NCBI GenBank assembly: GCA_927911695.1
Contig: CAKMQO010000018.1
Coordinates: forward strand, 1-18,688
Direction of reading: 5' to 3'
Length of the DNA stretch: 18,688 bases
Origin: an uncultured Gemella sp.
Lineage (GTDB): Bacteria > Bacillota > Bacilli > Staphylococcales > Gemellaceae
The notes beneath the pieces were generated by a model. That model was not told the origin of the DNA and made no database searches. It saw nothing but the letters and a program-made list of their open reading frames with translations. The first letter of the stretch is position 1; every line of letters starts with the position of its first letter. Below are positions 1 through 9,628 of this stretch, piece after piece. The position numbers and the translations under genes are program-made.

Positions 1-180
1 AGTTTAACCGTAGTAACTTGTGACAATAATAAATTTACTGTTTCGTTAATTCCACACACTGCAAAACACACAAATCTAGAAAAATTAAAAATCGGTGATA
101 ATGTAAATATTGAGACCGATATTCTAGCAAAATACATAAAAGCTCAATTAAAATTATTTGGAGGAAAGTTAAATGATTAA
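1..180 (+). CDS. ribE: Riboflavin synthase alpha subunit, C-terminal end (partial)
   Basis: The 5' part lies outside the window; the last 59 residues are visible. The enzyme dismutates two 6,7-dimethyl-8-ribityllumazine molecules to give riboflavin, the last step of the pathway. The visible part has the second lumazine-binding repeat's typical segments: SLTVVTCDNNKFTVSLIPHT (starting at the first codon), then a KIGDNVNIETD strand and a final helix beginning LAKYIKAQL. The stop codon overlaps the ribBA start by 8 bases, and the ribBA ribosome binding site lies inside this gene's end, so the two are translationally coupled. Identification is secure from this C-terminal signature and from the following ribBA and ribH; only gene naming differs between species (ribE or ribB). 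Confidence 0.92.
   Translation, partial: SLTVVTCDNNKFTVSLIPHTAKHTNLEKLKIGDNVNIETDILAKYIKAQLKLFGGKLND
160..175 (+). promoter_or_regulatory. Ribosome binding site deciding the ribBA start
   Basis: GGAGG at 160-164 lies 8 bases before the ATG at 173-175, inside the end of ribE. The first residues from this ATG ([20 protein letters not shown]) are the normal beginning of DHBP synthase. This fixes the ribBA start although the frame breaks about 47 codons later. Confidence 0.85.
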
Positions 181-1347
181 TAATGTAAGACAAGCAATTG
201 AAGACTTAAAAGCTGGAAAATTAATTGTTCTTATCGATGATGATGACAGAGAAGCTGAAGGAGATTTAGTAGGCCTAGCAGAATTAGTTACTGGTGAAAC
301 TGTTAATTTTATGGCAAACATGCTCGTGGTTTAATTTGCGCCCCAGTTTCAACTGAGATTGCAAAAAGATTAAATCTACACTCTATGTTAGATAAAAATA
401 CAGATCCACACGAGACTGCATTCACTGTTAGCGTTGACCACAAAACATCAACTACAGGAATCTCAGCTTTCGAAAGAGCAACAACTATAAAAGAATTAGC
501 AAGTCCTAATTCTAAACCTGACGATTTCAATAGACCCGGACATATGTTCCCTCTTATCGGTCGTGACGGTGGAATCAAGGTTCGTCGTGGTCACACAGAA
601 GCAAGTTTAGATTTAGCTAGATTAGCTAATAGTACAGAAGCTACATACATCTGTGAAATTATGAATGAAGATGGCACTATGGCTAGAAGAGATGACTTAT
701 ATGAATTCGCTAAAAAATGGAATTTAACGGTTGTTGATTTGGATGAACTAACACGTTTTTTGTCATTTGAAGATAGTGTCAAAGTAAAATTACCTACAGA
801 ATTTGGTGATTTTGATTTACAACTATTCGAAGACGAATTTAATAAAGAACATTTAATCATTAGTAAAGGTGATTTAACTTCTAAAGAACCTTTATTAATA
901 CGTGTTCACTCAGAGTGCTTAACTGGTGATGTCTTCACTTCACATAGATGTGATTGTGGTGAACAACTACATGCAGCTCTTCAAAAAATTTCAGACTTGG
1001 GTCGTGGTGCAGTTCTTTATCTACGACAAGAAGGACGAGGAATAGGCTTAAGAAATAAACTTCTTGCTTATCAACTGCAAGAACAAGGAGTTGATACATA
1101 CGAAGCTAATGTTCAACTAGGTTTTGCTCCCGATGAAAGAGACTATACTATAGCCGTAGATATACTAGACTATTTAGGAATTAAATCAGTAAAACTTCTA
1201 ACTAATAATCCTGATAAAGTAGAGCAACTAAGCTCTCTAGGAATTAATGTGGCAGACCGTGTTCCAATAAATATAAAACCACAAAAAGAAAACAAACACT
1301 ATTTACAAACAAAAAAAATTAAATTTAATCACTTTTTAGACATTTAA
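173..1347 (+). CDS. ribBA: Bifunctional DHBP synthase / GTP cyclohydrolase II (one frameshift)
   Basis: Two-domain enzyme feeding both branches of riboflavin synthesis. The N-terminal domain makes 3,4-dihydroxy-2-butanone 4-phosphate from ribulose 5-phosphate; its acidic metal and substrate loop [10 protein letters not shown] is at about residues 22-31. The C-terminal domain opens GTP; the zinc cysteines are seen in ECLTGD and HRCDCGEQ, with the catalytic segment RQEGRGIGL after them. From the ATG at 173 the frame runs into TAA at about 332. Adding one A in the AAA run at 316-318 restores [13 protein letters not shown], the normal family sequence, and continues into the long frame seen from 385 to 1347. 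The corrected protein has 391 residues, normal for RibBA. Located between ribE and ribH in one operon. Confidence is high for identity; whether the shift is real is doubtful. Confidence 0.93.
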
Positions 1348-1360
1348 GGAGAATATTATT

Positions 1361-1822
1361 ATGACAACATTTGAAGGAAAATTTATAGGTAAAGATATTA
1401 AAGTAGCAATCGTAGTAGCTCGTTTTAACGAATTTATTACATCTAAATTATTAGGTGGAGCTAAGGATACGCTAATTAGAAATGAAGTAAAAGAAGAAAA
1501 TATCGATGTTTACTGGGTTCCAGGAGCATTTGAAATTCCATTTATCACTAAAAAATTAGTAGCAACAAATAAATACGATGGAGTTATTACATTAGGTAGT
1601 GTTATTCGTGGAAGTACTAGTCACTATGATCTAGTTTGTAACGAAGTTGCAAAAGGTGTTGGTCACATTAGTCTTCACAGTGATATTCCTGTAATGTTCG
1701 GAGTAATAACTACGGAAGACATAGATCAAGCTATTGAAAGATCAGGATCAAAAGCAGGAAACAAAGGTAGCGACTGCGCCCAAGGTCTTCTTGAGATGAT
1801 CGATTTAACTAAACAAATCTAG
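1361..1822 (+). CDS. ribH: 6,7-dimethyl-8-ribityllumazine synthase
   Basis: Condenses 5-amino-6-ribitylamino-uracil with dihydroxybutanone phosphate to make lumazine, the riboflavin synthase substrate; the family forms icosahedral or pentameric shells. All landmark segments are present in 153 residues, the usual length: FNEFIT (aromatic substrate contact, about 23-28), VPGAFEIP (about 53-60), [12 protein letters not shown] with the catalytic histidine (about 79-90), and [20 protein letters not shown] near the C-terminus. GGAGA lies 8 bases before the ATG, just behind the ribBA stop, 13 bases between the genes. It is the last gene of the rib operon; a hairpin terminator follows at 1880-1922. 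Confidence 0.96.
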   Translation: MTTFEGKFIGKDIKVAIVVARFNEFITSKLLGGAKDTLIRNEVKEENIDVYWVPGAFEIPFITKKLVATNKYDGVITLGSVIRGSTSHYDLVCNEVAKGVGHISLHSDIPVMFGVITTEDIDQAIERSGSKAGNKGSDCAQGLLEMIDLTKQI

Positions 1823-1879
1823 GTGATTAAGTTAATTACTATACTGTAGTTAAATCCAAAAAATCCACTAAATATAAGA

Positions 1880-1922
1880 AATACAGGGAATGAAAGACAA
1901 TTTCTATCCCTGTATTATTTTT
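1880..1922 (+). terminator. Rho-independent terminator of the riboflavin operon
   Basis: Inverted repeat AATACAGGGA (1880-1889) with TCCCTGTATT (1907-1916); a smaller GAAA/TTTC pair lies inside the loop. The right arm is followed by TATTTTTAAT on the plus strand. It lies 58 bases after the ribH stop. Confidence 0.8.
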
Positions 1923-1923
1923 A

Positions 1924-1951
1924 ATATAAAAAAGAGGGATTACTCCCTCTT
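1924..1951 (-). terminator. Rho-independent terminator of the secreted protein gene
   Basis: Perfect 8-bp stem AAGAGGGA (1932-1939) / TCCCTCTT (1944-1951) with a 4-base loop. Read on the minus strand it runs into a T tract (TTTTTTATATT), as expected for termination of the gene at 2007-2441. It sits back to back with the rib terminator. Confidence 0.8.
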
Positions 1952-2006
1952 AAAATCTGTTCGTATAAATATTAATTATTATTTAAAGTAAAGTACTTAA
2001 ATAATA

Positions 2007-2441
2007 TTATTTTACAGCTGATGTTTTTGGTAAAACTTTTTGTCCGTTTTGAGCTTTAGCTGGTGCTTGCCCTTTTCTTGGGCCGAAAGTATCGTCAGAA
2101 CTTTTACCTGCTGGTAATTTGTATTCAGGTTTTGTGTGAACTTCTGGTGCTACTAATGCTTTTCCATAAGGTTTAATGTCGTGAACTGCTCCAGGACCAT
2201 TTACTCCTTCGTATGGGTGAAGTTTTCCGTCTTCTCCTAAGTATACTCTATCTTTGTTTAATACTTCAGGTGCAACTAATTTTTCACCGTAATCTGGTTT
2301 TTCATTTACTAATCCAGGACCGTTTACTCCACCTGTGAATTCTGGTAATTCTGGTTGTGTTGCTGGCCCTTCAGCATGTGCTACTGATAATGGTAATACT
2401 GTGGCTGCTACTGCTGCAGCTAAAAATTTATTTAATTTCAT
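2007..2441 (-). CDS. Small secreted repeat protein ending in LPKTS without a membrane anchor
   Basis: The 144-residue product begins with a signal peptide: KLNK, a hydrophobic stretch FLAAAVAATVLPLSV, and an AHA-E cleavage site near residues 21-24. The mature part carries two copies of a unit with a 41-residue period: GVNGPG at 38-43 and 79-84, and LVAPEV at 55-60 and 96-101. PEFTGGVN resembles the PEYTGGVN-type repeats of streptococcal and Gemella surface proteins. The C-terminus is QNGQKVLPKTSAVK: an LPxTG-like motif with serine in the fifth position and only three more residues, with no hydrophobic segment or charged tail. No frame after the stop encodes an anchor, so this is not a simple frameshift. 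A strong AAAAAGGAGA site precedes the ATG. Function unknown; probably exported and released. It has its own promoter and terminator. Confidence 0.75.
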   Translation of the reverse strand: MKLNKFLAAAVAATVLPLSVAHAEGPATQPELPEFTGGVNGPGLVNEKPDYGEKLVAPEVLNKDRVYLGEDGKLHPYEGVNGPGAVHDIKPYGKALVAPEVHTKPEYKLPAGKSSDDTFGPRKGQAPAKAQNGQKVLPKTSAVK

Positions 2442-2470
2442 GAAATATAAATCTCCTTTTTCTTAATATG

Positions 2471-2500
2471 TTTATGTACATTATATATATATATTGTCAA
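2471..2500 (-). promoter_or_regulatory. Promoter region of the secreted protein gene with an AT-dinucleotide tract
   Basis: A perfect TTGACA (minus strand, 2500-2495) is followed at once by ATATATATATATAAT. The TATAAT inside this tract (2485-2480) is only 9 bases from the -35 box, too close for normal sigma-A use. CATAAA (2476-2471) at 18 bases is a usable but weak -10. The 13-base alternating tract is at 2482-2494. The -35 call is firm; the -10 is uncertain. Confidence 0.55.
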
Positions 2501-2676
2501 TAGAAAAACGAGATATTTTTTATTATTTAAAAAAACTAGAGTATAAACTGAAACATAAAGTTACTTTTAACTTTTTGATAATAAACCAAATCATAATATA
2601 AAAAAATCTTCTAAAGATTATTAAGATATCTAGTTGCATATTTATTTTCTCTATACTCAATTTGATAAAACTAAAC

Positions 2677-2710
2677 AAAGCTAGGAACTTGAAATTCAAG
2701 ATCCTAGCTT
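2677..2710 (-). terminator. Terminator after guaB
   Basis: Long hairpin: AAGCTAGGA (2678-2686) pairs with TCCTAGCTT (2702-2710), and inside it CTTGA pairs with TCAAG. On the minus strand it is followed by TGTTTAGTTTT; the plus strand side has TTTTTTATT, so it could work in both directions. It begins 19 bases after the guaB stop. A second, weak 6-bp hairpin with a T tract (about 2600-2619) lies further on. Confidence 0.75.
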
Positions 2711-2728
2711 TTTTATTATTCATAATTA

Positions 2729-4800
<2,072 letters not shown>

Positions 4801-4835
4801 AACTCCTCCTATATAAACTTTGAGTAATTTTATTT

Positions 4836-4864
4836 ATGATACCAAACTTTCATTGAAAATTCAA
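4836..4864 (-). promoter_or_regulatory. Promoter of xpt-guaB
   Basis: Minus strand TTGAAT (4864-4859), 17-base spacer, TATCAT (4841-4836). The predicted start of transcription is near 4829, leaving a leader of about 28 bases before the ATG. The -35 box overlaps the last bases of the hslO terminator hairpin. Confidence 0.65.
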
Positions 4865-4897
4865 GAGCCTAATGAAATGTTATTCATTAAGGCTCTT
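4863..4897 (-). terminator. Hairpin after hslO
   Basis: AAGAGCC (4863-4869) pairs with GGCTCTT (4891-4897), continued by AATGAA/TTCATT around a 6-base loop. It lies 11 bases after the hslO stop. The following T tract is weak on both strands (GAATTTTC on minus), so termination may be partial. Confidence 0.6.
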
Positions 4898-4908
4898 TAT
4901 TCATAATA

Positions 4909-5783
4909 TTATTTTAAATTGTCTAATAAGTCAGTTATTTCTTTTTTAGAGAAATGATATTTTTCTTTACAAAATGCACAAACTAATTCTGTTGTCTCTT
5001 GTTTAGCGATTTCTTCCAACTCTTCTTTACCTAATGTTACTAAAGCATCAGCATAGCGTTCTTTAGAACATGTACATTTGAACTCAACATCGTTCTTATG
5101 TAAGATACGGTAGTTTTCTTCTCCACCAAAGATAATATTTGCAATTTCTTCTGGAGTTTTTCCTTCATGAATAAGCGTAGAAATTGGCTTAATATTACTT
5201 ATCGCTTGTTCTATCTTAGTTATAGTATCGTTAGTAGCATTCGGAAGTACTTGTAAAATAAATCCACCTGCAGCTATAACAGAATTATCAGTATCTACTA
5301 ATACTCCTAAAGATACTGCAGAAGGTACTTGTTCACTAGCAGCAAAGTAGTATGTGAAGTCTTCAGCGATTTCCCCTGATACTATCGGTGATGTAGTAGT
5401 ATACTTTTCATTTAATCCTAAATCACGTACTACAGTGATATTCCCACCACCTACTACTCCTTTTACATCAAGTTTCCCTTGTGCATTACTTGGAATATGA
5501 ACTTGCATATTTTTCGCGTATGCAGTAGTTTCTCCAAGTTCATTTGATGAAGCATATATAGTTCCTACAGGTCCATCTCCACGTACAGCCACATCAATTC
5601 TATCCCCACTCTTAAGCATAGCTCCCATCATAGTGGTAACTGTAGCAGTACGTCCTACTGCTGCAATCGCCGTTGGATAAGCATCGTGTCTTTGTCTAAT
5701 TTCTTCTACTAAATCTGTAGTTTTGTTACAAAAATCTAATTTCATTCATTAAAGGCTAATCCTCTAATTAAATAATCTTTCAT
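4909..5783 (-). CDS. hslO: Redox-regulated chaperone Hsp33 (one frameshift near the start)
   Basis: Cytoplasmic holdase activated by oxidation. The zinc switch is visible near the C-terminus: CTC (in EFKCTCSKERY) and CAFC (in ELVCAFCKEKY), giving four cysteine ligands. The open frame read from 5745 lacks the family N-terminus. In another frame, from the ATG at 5783, thirteen codons read MKDYLIRGLAFNE, the classic Hsp33 start, with GAAAGGA just upstream (5791-5800) and a good promoter behind. Adding one base near 5744 joins the two into LAFNE-x-KLDFCNKTTDLVEE and gives 291 residues, the normal Hsp33 length. The ATG at 5745 is therefore an internal codon, not the start. Its neighbours are a LOG-family gene and coaX; coaX-hslO is a conserved pair in Bacilli. 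Confidence 0.92.
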
Positions 5784-5837
5784 TAAAATTAATTCCTTTC
5801 AAATTCTTATACTTCTAAAAATTTCTTACGATTTTCT

Positions 5838-5866
5838 ATTATACATTTAATTTCTATTATTGTCTA
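5838..5866 (-). promoter_or_regulatory. Promoter of hslO
   Basis: Minus strand TAGACA (5866-5861), 17-base spacer, perfect TATAAT (5843-5838). It lies about 55 bases before the corrected hslO start at 5783, which supports that start. Confidence 0.7.
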
Positions 5867-5887
5867 TATATTTATAGGAGTGATTCA

Positions 5888-5915
5888 AAAATTGTAATTT
5901 CTTAAGAAACAAGAC
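5888..5915 (-). terminator. Possible weak terminator after the LOG-family gene
   Basis: On the minus strand TTGTTTC-TTAA-GAAATTACAA forms a short imperfect stem around the palindrome TTTCTTAAGAAA (5897-5908), followed by TTTTTG. AT-rich and short, so only a candidate. Otherwise I see nothing in 5867-5983. Confidence 0.35.
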
Positions 5916-5983
5916 TTTGTTGAGTTACTTTTTTAAAATTTACGACTTTATAGCCAATCTCGCTAACTTAACTACATCTTCTC

Positions 5984-6529
5984 TTATTTATTATTATAAT
6001 TTCTAATAAACTCGTGCATTTCAGCTACACTATCAGTAAATAATGTTCTTTGTCTATCTTCTTTAGTTAAAAATCCTTCTTCAACCATCTTATCAAAATA
6101 TTGTTTTAGAAAATCATAGTATCCATCAATATTCATTAAAATACACGTTGCATCTTTTTTACCTACTCGAACCCATGAAATCACCTGTGATATTTCTTCT
6201 AATGTTCCAGGACCTCCTGGCAAAGCTACAAATACATCGCCTAAATCAACAAGCTTTTCTTTTCTGATAGACATGTCATCAACAATAATAAACTCAGTAA
6301 TACCAGTATGACTGATCTCTCTATCTACTAAAAATTGAGGCATTATACCAATAACTTCACTATTATTTTCTAATACAGTATCAGCTATAACACCCATTAA
6401 TCCAACTTTACCACCACCGTAAACTAATGTGTGATTATTATCAGCAATCCACCTTCCAAGTGCTTTAGCATTTTCTTTATATGCTTCATTTTTACCATTA
6501 TTAGCCCCACAAAAAACAGTAATTTTCAT
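5984..6529 (-). CDS. LOG-family cytokinin-riboside-monophosphate phosphoribohydrolase-like protein
   Basis: 181-residue Rossmann-like protein of the LOG (lonely guy) family, YvdD-like in Bacilli, often labelled TIGR00730. Family members split the N-glycosidic bond of nucleoside 5'-monophosphates; the physiological substrate in bacteria is usually not known. Visible marks: VFCGANNGKN at the N-terminus, YGGGKVGLMGVIAD (about 38-51), RKEKLVDLGDVFVALPGGPG, and the family signature PGGPGTLEE with the catalytic arginine and glutamate. Full length. AAAAGGAGA precedes the ATG by about 8 bases. It lies between coaX and hslO on the same strand, 130 bases after coaX, with a possible promoter of its own at 6584-6612. 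Confidence 0.88.
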   Translation of the reverse strand: MKITVFCGANNGKNEAYKENAKALGRWIADNNHTLVYGGGKVGLMGVIADTVLENNSEVIGIMPQFLVDREISHTGITEFIIVDDMSIRKEKLVDLGDVFVALPGGPGTLEEISQVISWVRVGKKDATCILMNIDGYYDFLKQYFDKMVEEGFLTKEDRQRTLFTDSVAEMHEFIRNYNNK

Positions 6530-6583
6530 ATTAACTGATCTCCTTTTTAAAATACACTAAAATCTTAGTTTTTTACTATATCC

Positions 6584-6612
6584 AGAATAAAAGACTTACC
6601 TCTCCTTTTCAA
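6584..6612 (-). promoter_or_regulatory. Possible promoter of the LOG-family gene
   Basis: Minus strand TTGAAA (6612-6607), 17-base spacer, TATTCT (6589-6584). It lies in the 130-base gap between coaX and the LOG-family gene. The -10 matches 4 of 6 positions. Confidence 0.4.
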
Positions 6613-6659
6613 GTGGTAAACCTTCAATTCTTCTTATTAACAAATAATATAATTGAATA

Positions 6660-7433
6660 TTATTGCTCTTTATTTATTTTATATAATTCTATAATACCTT
6701 TCAGAGTTAATTCTTCATCAACTATATCAACTACATTACTATGCTTTGCGATAAATTTAGATAAACCACCAGTTAATACTACTCTGTAATCTTTACCTAA
6801 ATCTTGTTTAAGATGCTTAATAATATTTTCAAATTGTCCCAAGAAGCCATAGAATAGTCCCGCTTGCATCTGGCTAGTTGTATCTAGACCTAATGAAGTA
6901 CTCACAGCTTCAAACTCTACTCTTGGTAACTTAGCAGCTCTTGAATACAATGCTTCAGCACTAATATTCATTCCTGGACAAATAATCCCTCCTCGGTAAT
7001 TCATATCTTCATCGATACAATCAAAAGTCGTCGCTGTTCCAAAATCTACAACAATTGCAGGTAAGTATGAACTAACTTTCGCTCCTACGATATCAACAAC
7101 ACGATCCGATCCAAGTTTACTACTATATGGTTCTGGAACTTTTATACCTGTATTAATTTCAGCAGATACAATAATAGGTTCCTTTTTAAAATATTTTTTG
7201 CTTAGCAACTCTAAAGCAAACATCATCTTAGGCACTACACTTGAGATAACTACTCCATCAAAATCTTCAAACTTTATCCCTTTATCAATGAAAAAATTTC
7301 GAATAATAACATAAAGTTCATCTTCAGTTTTAGTATTATCTGTAGCAATGCGCCAAGAATGAAGCATTTTATAATCACTTCCAAATACTCCAAGTACAAT
7401 ATTAGTATTTCCAACATCTAATGCAAAAATCAT
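6660..7433 (-). CDS. coaX: Type III pantothenate kinase
   Basis: Phosphorylates pantothenate, the first step of coenzyme A synthesis, using the ASKHA (actin-like) fold. The 257-residue protein shows DVGNTNIVLGVF (nucleotide phosphate loop, about 5-16), LGSDRVVDIVGA (about 108-119) corresponding to the family GADR segment, VVDFGTATTFDCID with the metal-binding aspartate (about 129-142) and GGIICPGM. Length is typical. AGGAGA lies 8 bases before the ATG. Type III enzymes are not inhibited by CoA in known members. Intact, with an extended -10 promoter at 7475-7483. Confidence 0.95.
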   Translation of the reverse strand: MIFALDVGNTNIVLGVFGSDYKMLHSWRIATDNTKTEDELYVIIRNFFIDKGIKFEDFDGVVISSVVPKMMFALELLSKKYFKKEPIIVSAEINTGIKVPEPYSSKLGSDRVVDIVGAKVSSYLPAIVVDFGTATTFDCIDEDMNYRGGIICPGMNISAEALYSRAAKLPRVEFEAVSTSLGLDTTSQMQAGLFYGFLGQFENIIKHLKQDLGKDYRVVLTGGLSKFIAKHSNVVDIVDEELTLKGIIELYKINKEQ

Positions 7434-7474
7434 CTACAATCTCCTATGATTAACTTTTTTTTAAGAATGAATAT

Positions 7475-7483
7475 ATTATACCA
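7475..7483 (-). promoter_or_regulatory. Extended -10 promoter of coaX
   Basis: Minus strand TGGTATAAT (7483-7475), that is TG-n-TATAAT, about 40 bases before the coaX ATG. I see no good -35 box at the right distance. Confidence 0.6.
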
Positions 7484-7550
7484 CAATTAGCTTAATGCAA
7501 ATAGCAATATACAAAATTAACAATATATATTCTTATTACAATATATAAAA

Positions 7551-7582
7551 AAGATTATAGGTTATTTTTTACCTATAATCTT
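7551..7582 (-). terminator. Terminator of the ABC transporter / AraC operon
   Basis: Perfect 12-bp stem AAGATTATAGGT (7551-7562) / ACCTATAATCTT (7571-7582) with an 8-base loop. On the minus strand it is followed by TTTTTTATATA. It starts 13 bases after the stop of the AraC-family gene. Confidence 0.85.
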
Positions 7583-7595
7583 CATTATATTATCT

Positions 7596-8780
7596 TTATA
7601 TTATCTTTTTAGATAACGACTCTCTATATTTAAGAGGTGTCATTTTCACTAGAGTTTTGAATATTCTAATGAAGTAACTTGTATCAAAGTATCCAATATA
7701 ATCGGCTACTTCTGAAATTGAAAAATCAGTATTAGCTAATAAATAACATGCATTATTTATACGTTTATCATGGATATAATCTACAATACTAATCCCCATA
7801 TCTTTATTAAAGATTGAAGATAGATAACTCTTATTAACCCCTAGATAATCACTTACATTATCTAAGCTGATTTTCTCAGAAATACGATCATTAATATACG
7901 CTATACAGTTACGAACTACAGCTTGTTTATCTTTGTATTTATTTCTATCTACAAGTAAGCAATAGCTTCTAATAACGTCTTCTGATAAATCGTAGTTATC
8001 AAGTTTGTTTTTAATTTTAACCCATAGTTCTTCAATCCCTAGGTAATCTTCGTTATGTTGTTCTAAAGCATAACGTAATAAATCATTCATATTATATGAT
8101 TTTCTACGACGAACATTAACACCTTGTTCTATATGATTTTCTTCCACTCCATGATTTCTATGACGAAGATCAAATAGCATATTTACACGAGAAATATTTC
8201 CATCTACAACCGCTTCTAATATTTCACGTTTAAATTTAACTTCACTCTCTAATATTCCATTTAAATATGTATTTTTTCTAGAAGATGCTCTTCTTACGTT
8301 TTTCACACTTGAGTCTTCAATTAAAACGATAGCATCTAAGAAGTCTACATTTTCATCTTCTACTAATAACTCTATTAAGTAGTTGAATTTTTTACGTGGT
8401 GTAATTGGTAATGAAAAATATACATCGCAAATTAATTCATTAATACTCGCTCCATATTTAGTTAAAGATTCTTGGAATAATTTTGTTGGAATTAAGTACT
8501 CTAAAAACGGAGTAATTAAGTAGAATTCTTCTTCGTTTTCACTTGGAATAAATAAACAAGAAATCCCTAATCCACTTTGACATTTTACTAACTTACCAGC
8601 TTTTAGTCCTTCTTTTACTTTAGGTAAATTTCTCTTAATAAATCTACTAAAAATGCTACTTAACTGTTCTTCACCCAAATTAAATCGGATTTCTTCATCC
8701 GTATATTTATAAGTCAATACGTCTCCATTTAAATCTAAAATATCCTTAATTCGCTCGATTTTTTTTAATGAACTTCTCAT
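7596..8780 (-). CDS. AraC-family transcriptional regulator
   Basis: 394 residues. The C-terminal 100 residues are a two-helix-turn-helix AraC DNA-binding domain: ISLDNVSDYLGVNKSYLSSI for the first HTH and FSISEVADYIGYFDTSYFIR for the second, closing with the KMTPLKYRE motif. The long N-terminal part is not a recognisable sugar-binding cupin; it has a mixed sensor-like region (about 1-160) and a helical middle (about 185-290, from KFKREILEAVVDGNISRVNM) that resembles the build of YesS and YSIRK-surface-antigen-type regulators of Gram-positive cocci. This resemblance is my inference. AGGAGG lies before the ATG, 28 bases after the permease stop, so it is probably the third gene of the ABC operon and may report on, or control, envelope-related genes. 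Intact. Confidence 0.85.
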   Translation of the reverse strand: MRSSLKKIERIKDILDLNGDVLTYKYTDEEIRFNLGEEQLSSIFSRFIKRNLPKVKEGLKAGKLVKCQSGLGISCLFIPSENEEEFYLITPFLEYLIPTKLFQESLTKYGASINELICDVYFSLPITPRKKFNYLIELLVEDENVDFLDAIVLIEDSSVKNVRRASSRKNTYLNGILESEVKFKREILEAVVDGNISRVNMLFDLRHRNHGVEENHIEQGVNVRRRKSYNMNDLLRYALEQHNEDYLGIEELWVKIKNKLDNYDLSEDVIRSYCLLVDRNKYKDKQAVVRNCIAYINDRISEKISLDNVSDYLGVNKSYLSSIFNKDMGISIVDYIHDKRINNACYLLANTDFSISEVADYIGYFDTSYFIRIFKTLVKMTPLKYRESLSKKII

Positions 8781-8808
8781 CTTACCTACCTCCTAACAAC
8801 TTTTAATT

Positions 8809-9628
8809 TTAATCTATTGTAATATCACGTCTTGCATTTACAATATATGAAATTGTAAAGAATACAACACTATATGCTACTAACATAATAATTAATGCAT
8901 TTGCATTATCAACTTAAAGAATTCTTTTACAGTGTGACGTCCTGCTTCACTTGCATAATATGAGCTAAATAACGGTACATCAAACATGTGATATTTTGCC
9001 CATGAGAATTTTGAAACTGCAAATATTGTTAAAGATTGAATTAATCCAGTTCCTAAAAGTGATAACATAACTAATACCAATGATAAAATTTGTGTTTTAA
9101 ACACTACACAAACTAATACTACCATAGCAACAAAGAAGATAAACACCGCTAAGTCTGCTAAATTCGTAATAATTAATTGTTTAGCAACCGTTCTACCAAA
9201 ATACCCTTCTTCAATAGTATCATTTAAATGATTTAAACCTACTTTTCTATCGAAAAATACATAATATTTTGTTAAAAAGTCAAATACTGTTCCTACTACT
9301 AAGAATATAATATAGTTAATAAACGCTAAAACTATTTTCGCAGTTAGTATTGCAGAACGTGACTTAGGTCTTGTATATAAAAACTTGATAGTTCCTTTTG
9401 AGTATTCTTGCGATAAGTTATTGGCTAACATAATTAATGAAAATACCATAGCTAACGCAGCAGAAACTACTGTTATTCCGCTTAAAATTTTCACAGCATC
9501 GATACCGTCTTCAAACTGTCTTTTTGTAAAATAACTATTTAATAAAATAATTCCAATGATAGTAAGAAGTATAACCATGTAGTTTTCTTTTTATAATCTT
9601 TTATAAACTCATTTATTAGTAATTTCAT
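8809..9628 (-). CDS. ABC-2 type transporter permease (two frameshifts)
   Basis: Membrane subunit of the exporter whose ATPase is encoded just upstream. The ATG at 9628 overlaps the ATPase stop by one base (TAATG) and follows GGAGGGG. It reads MKLLINEFIKDYKKK, then breaks. Adding one base in the A-rich run at 9583-9592 joins it to NYMVILLTIIGIILLNSYF. The frame breaks again near 8913-8918; adding one A there joins VKEFFK to VDNANALIIMLVAYSVVFF and ends at RRDITID. The restored protein has 273 residues with about six hydrophobic segments, the normal layout of BcrB/YxlG/NatB-like ABC-2 permeases. Substrate unknown; relatives move bacitracin, lantibiotics, sodium or lipids. Without both corrections only a 228-residue central piece is open. 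Confidence 0.85.

Noticed and set aside
309..860. Two minus-strand frames inside ribBA
   Set aside because: Antisense shadows of the strongly conserved DHBP synthase / cyclohydrolase frame; no start signals.
2523..2723. 66-codon minus-strand frame between the secreted protein gene and guaB
   Set aside because: It has no ribosome binding site, runs through the guaB terminator hairpin, and its lysine/phenylalanine/isoleucine-rich content is what AT-rich intergenic DNA gives by chance.
4801..4900. Purine riboswitch before xpt
   Set aside because: No aptamer-like three-way junction is seen; the only structure is the hslO terminator, and the promoter lies downstream of most of it.
6565..6627. 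20-residue frame with a TTG start between coaX and the LOG-family gene
   Set aside because: Its supposed Shine-Dalgarno is weak, the sequence matches no known peptide, and the region is better explained as a promoter.
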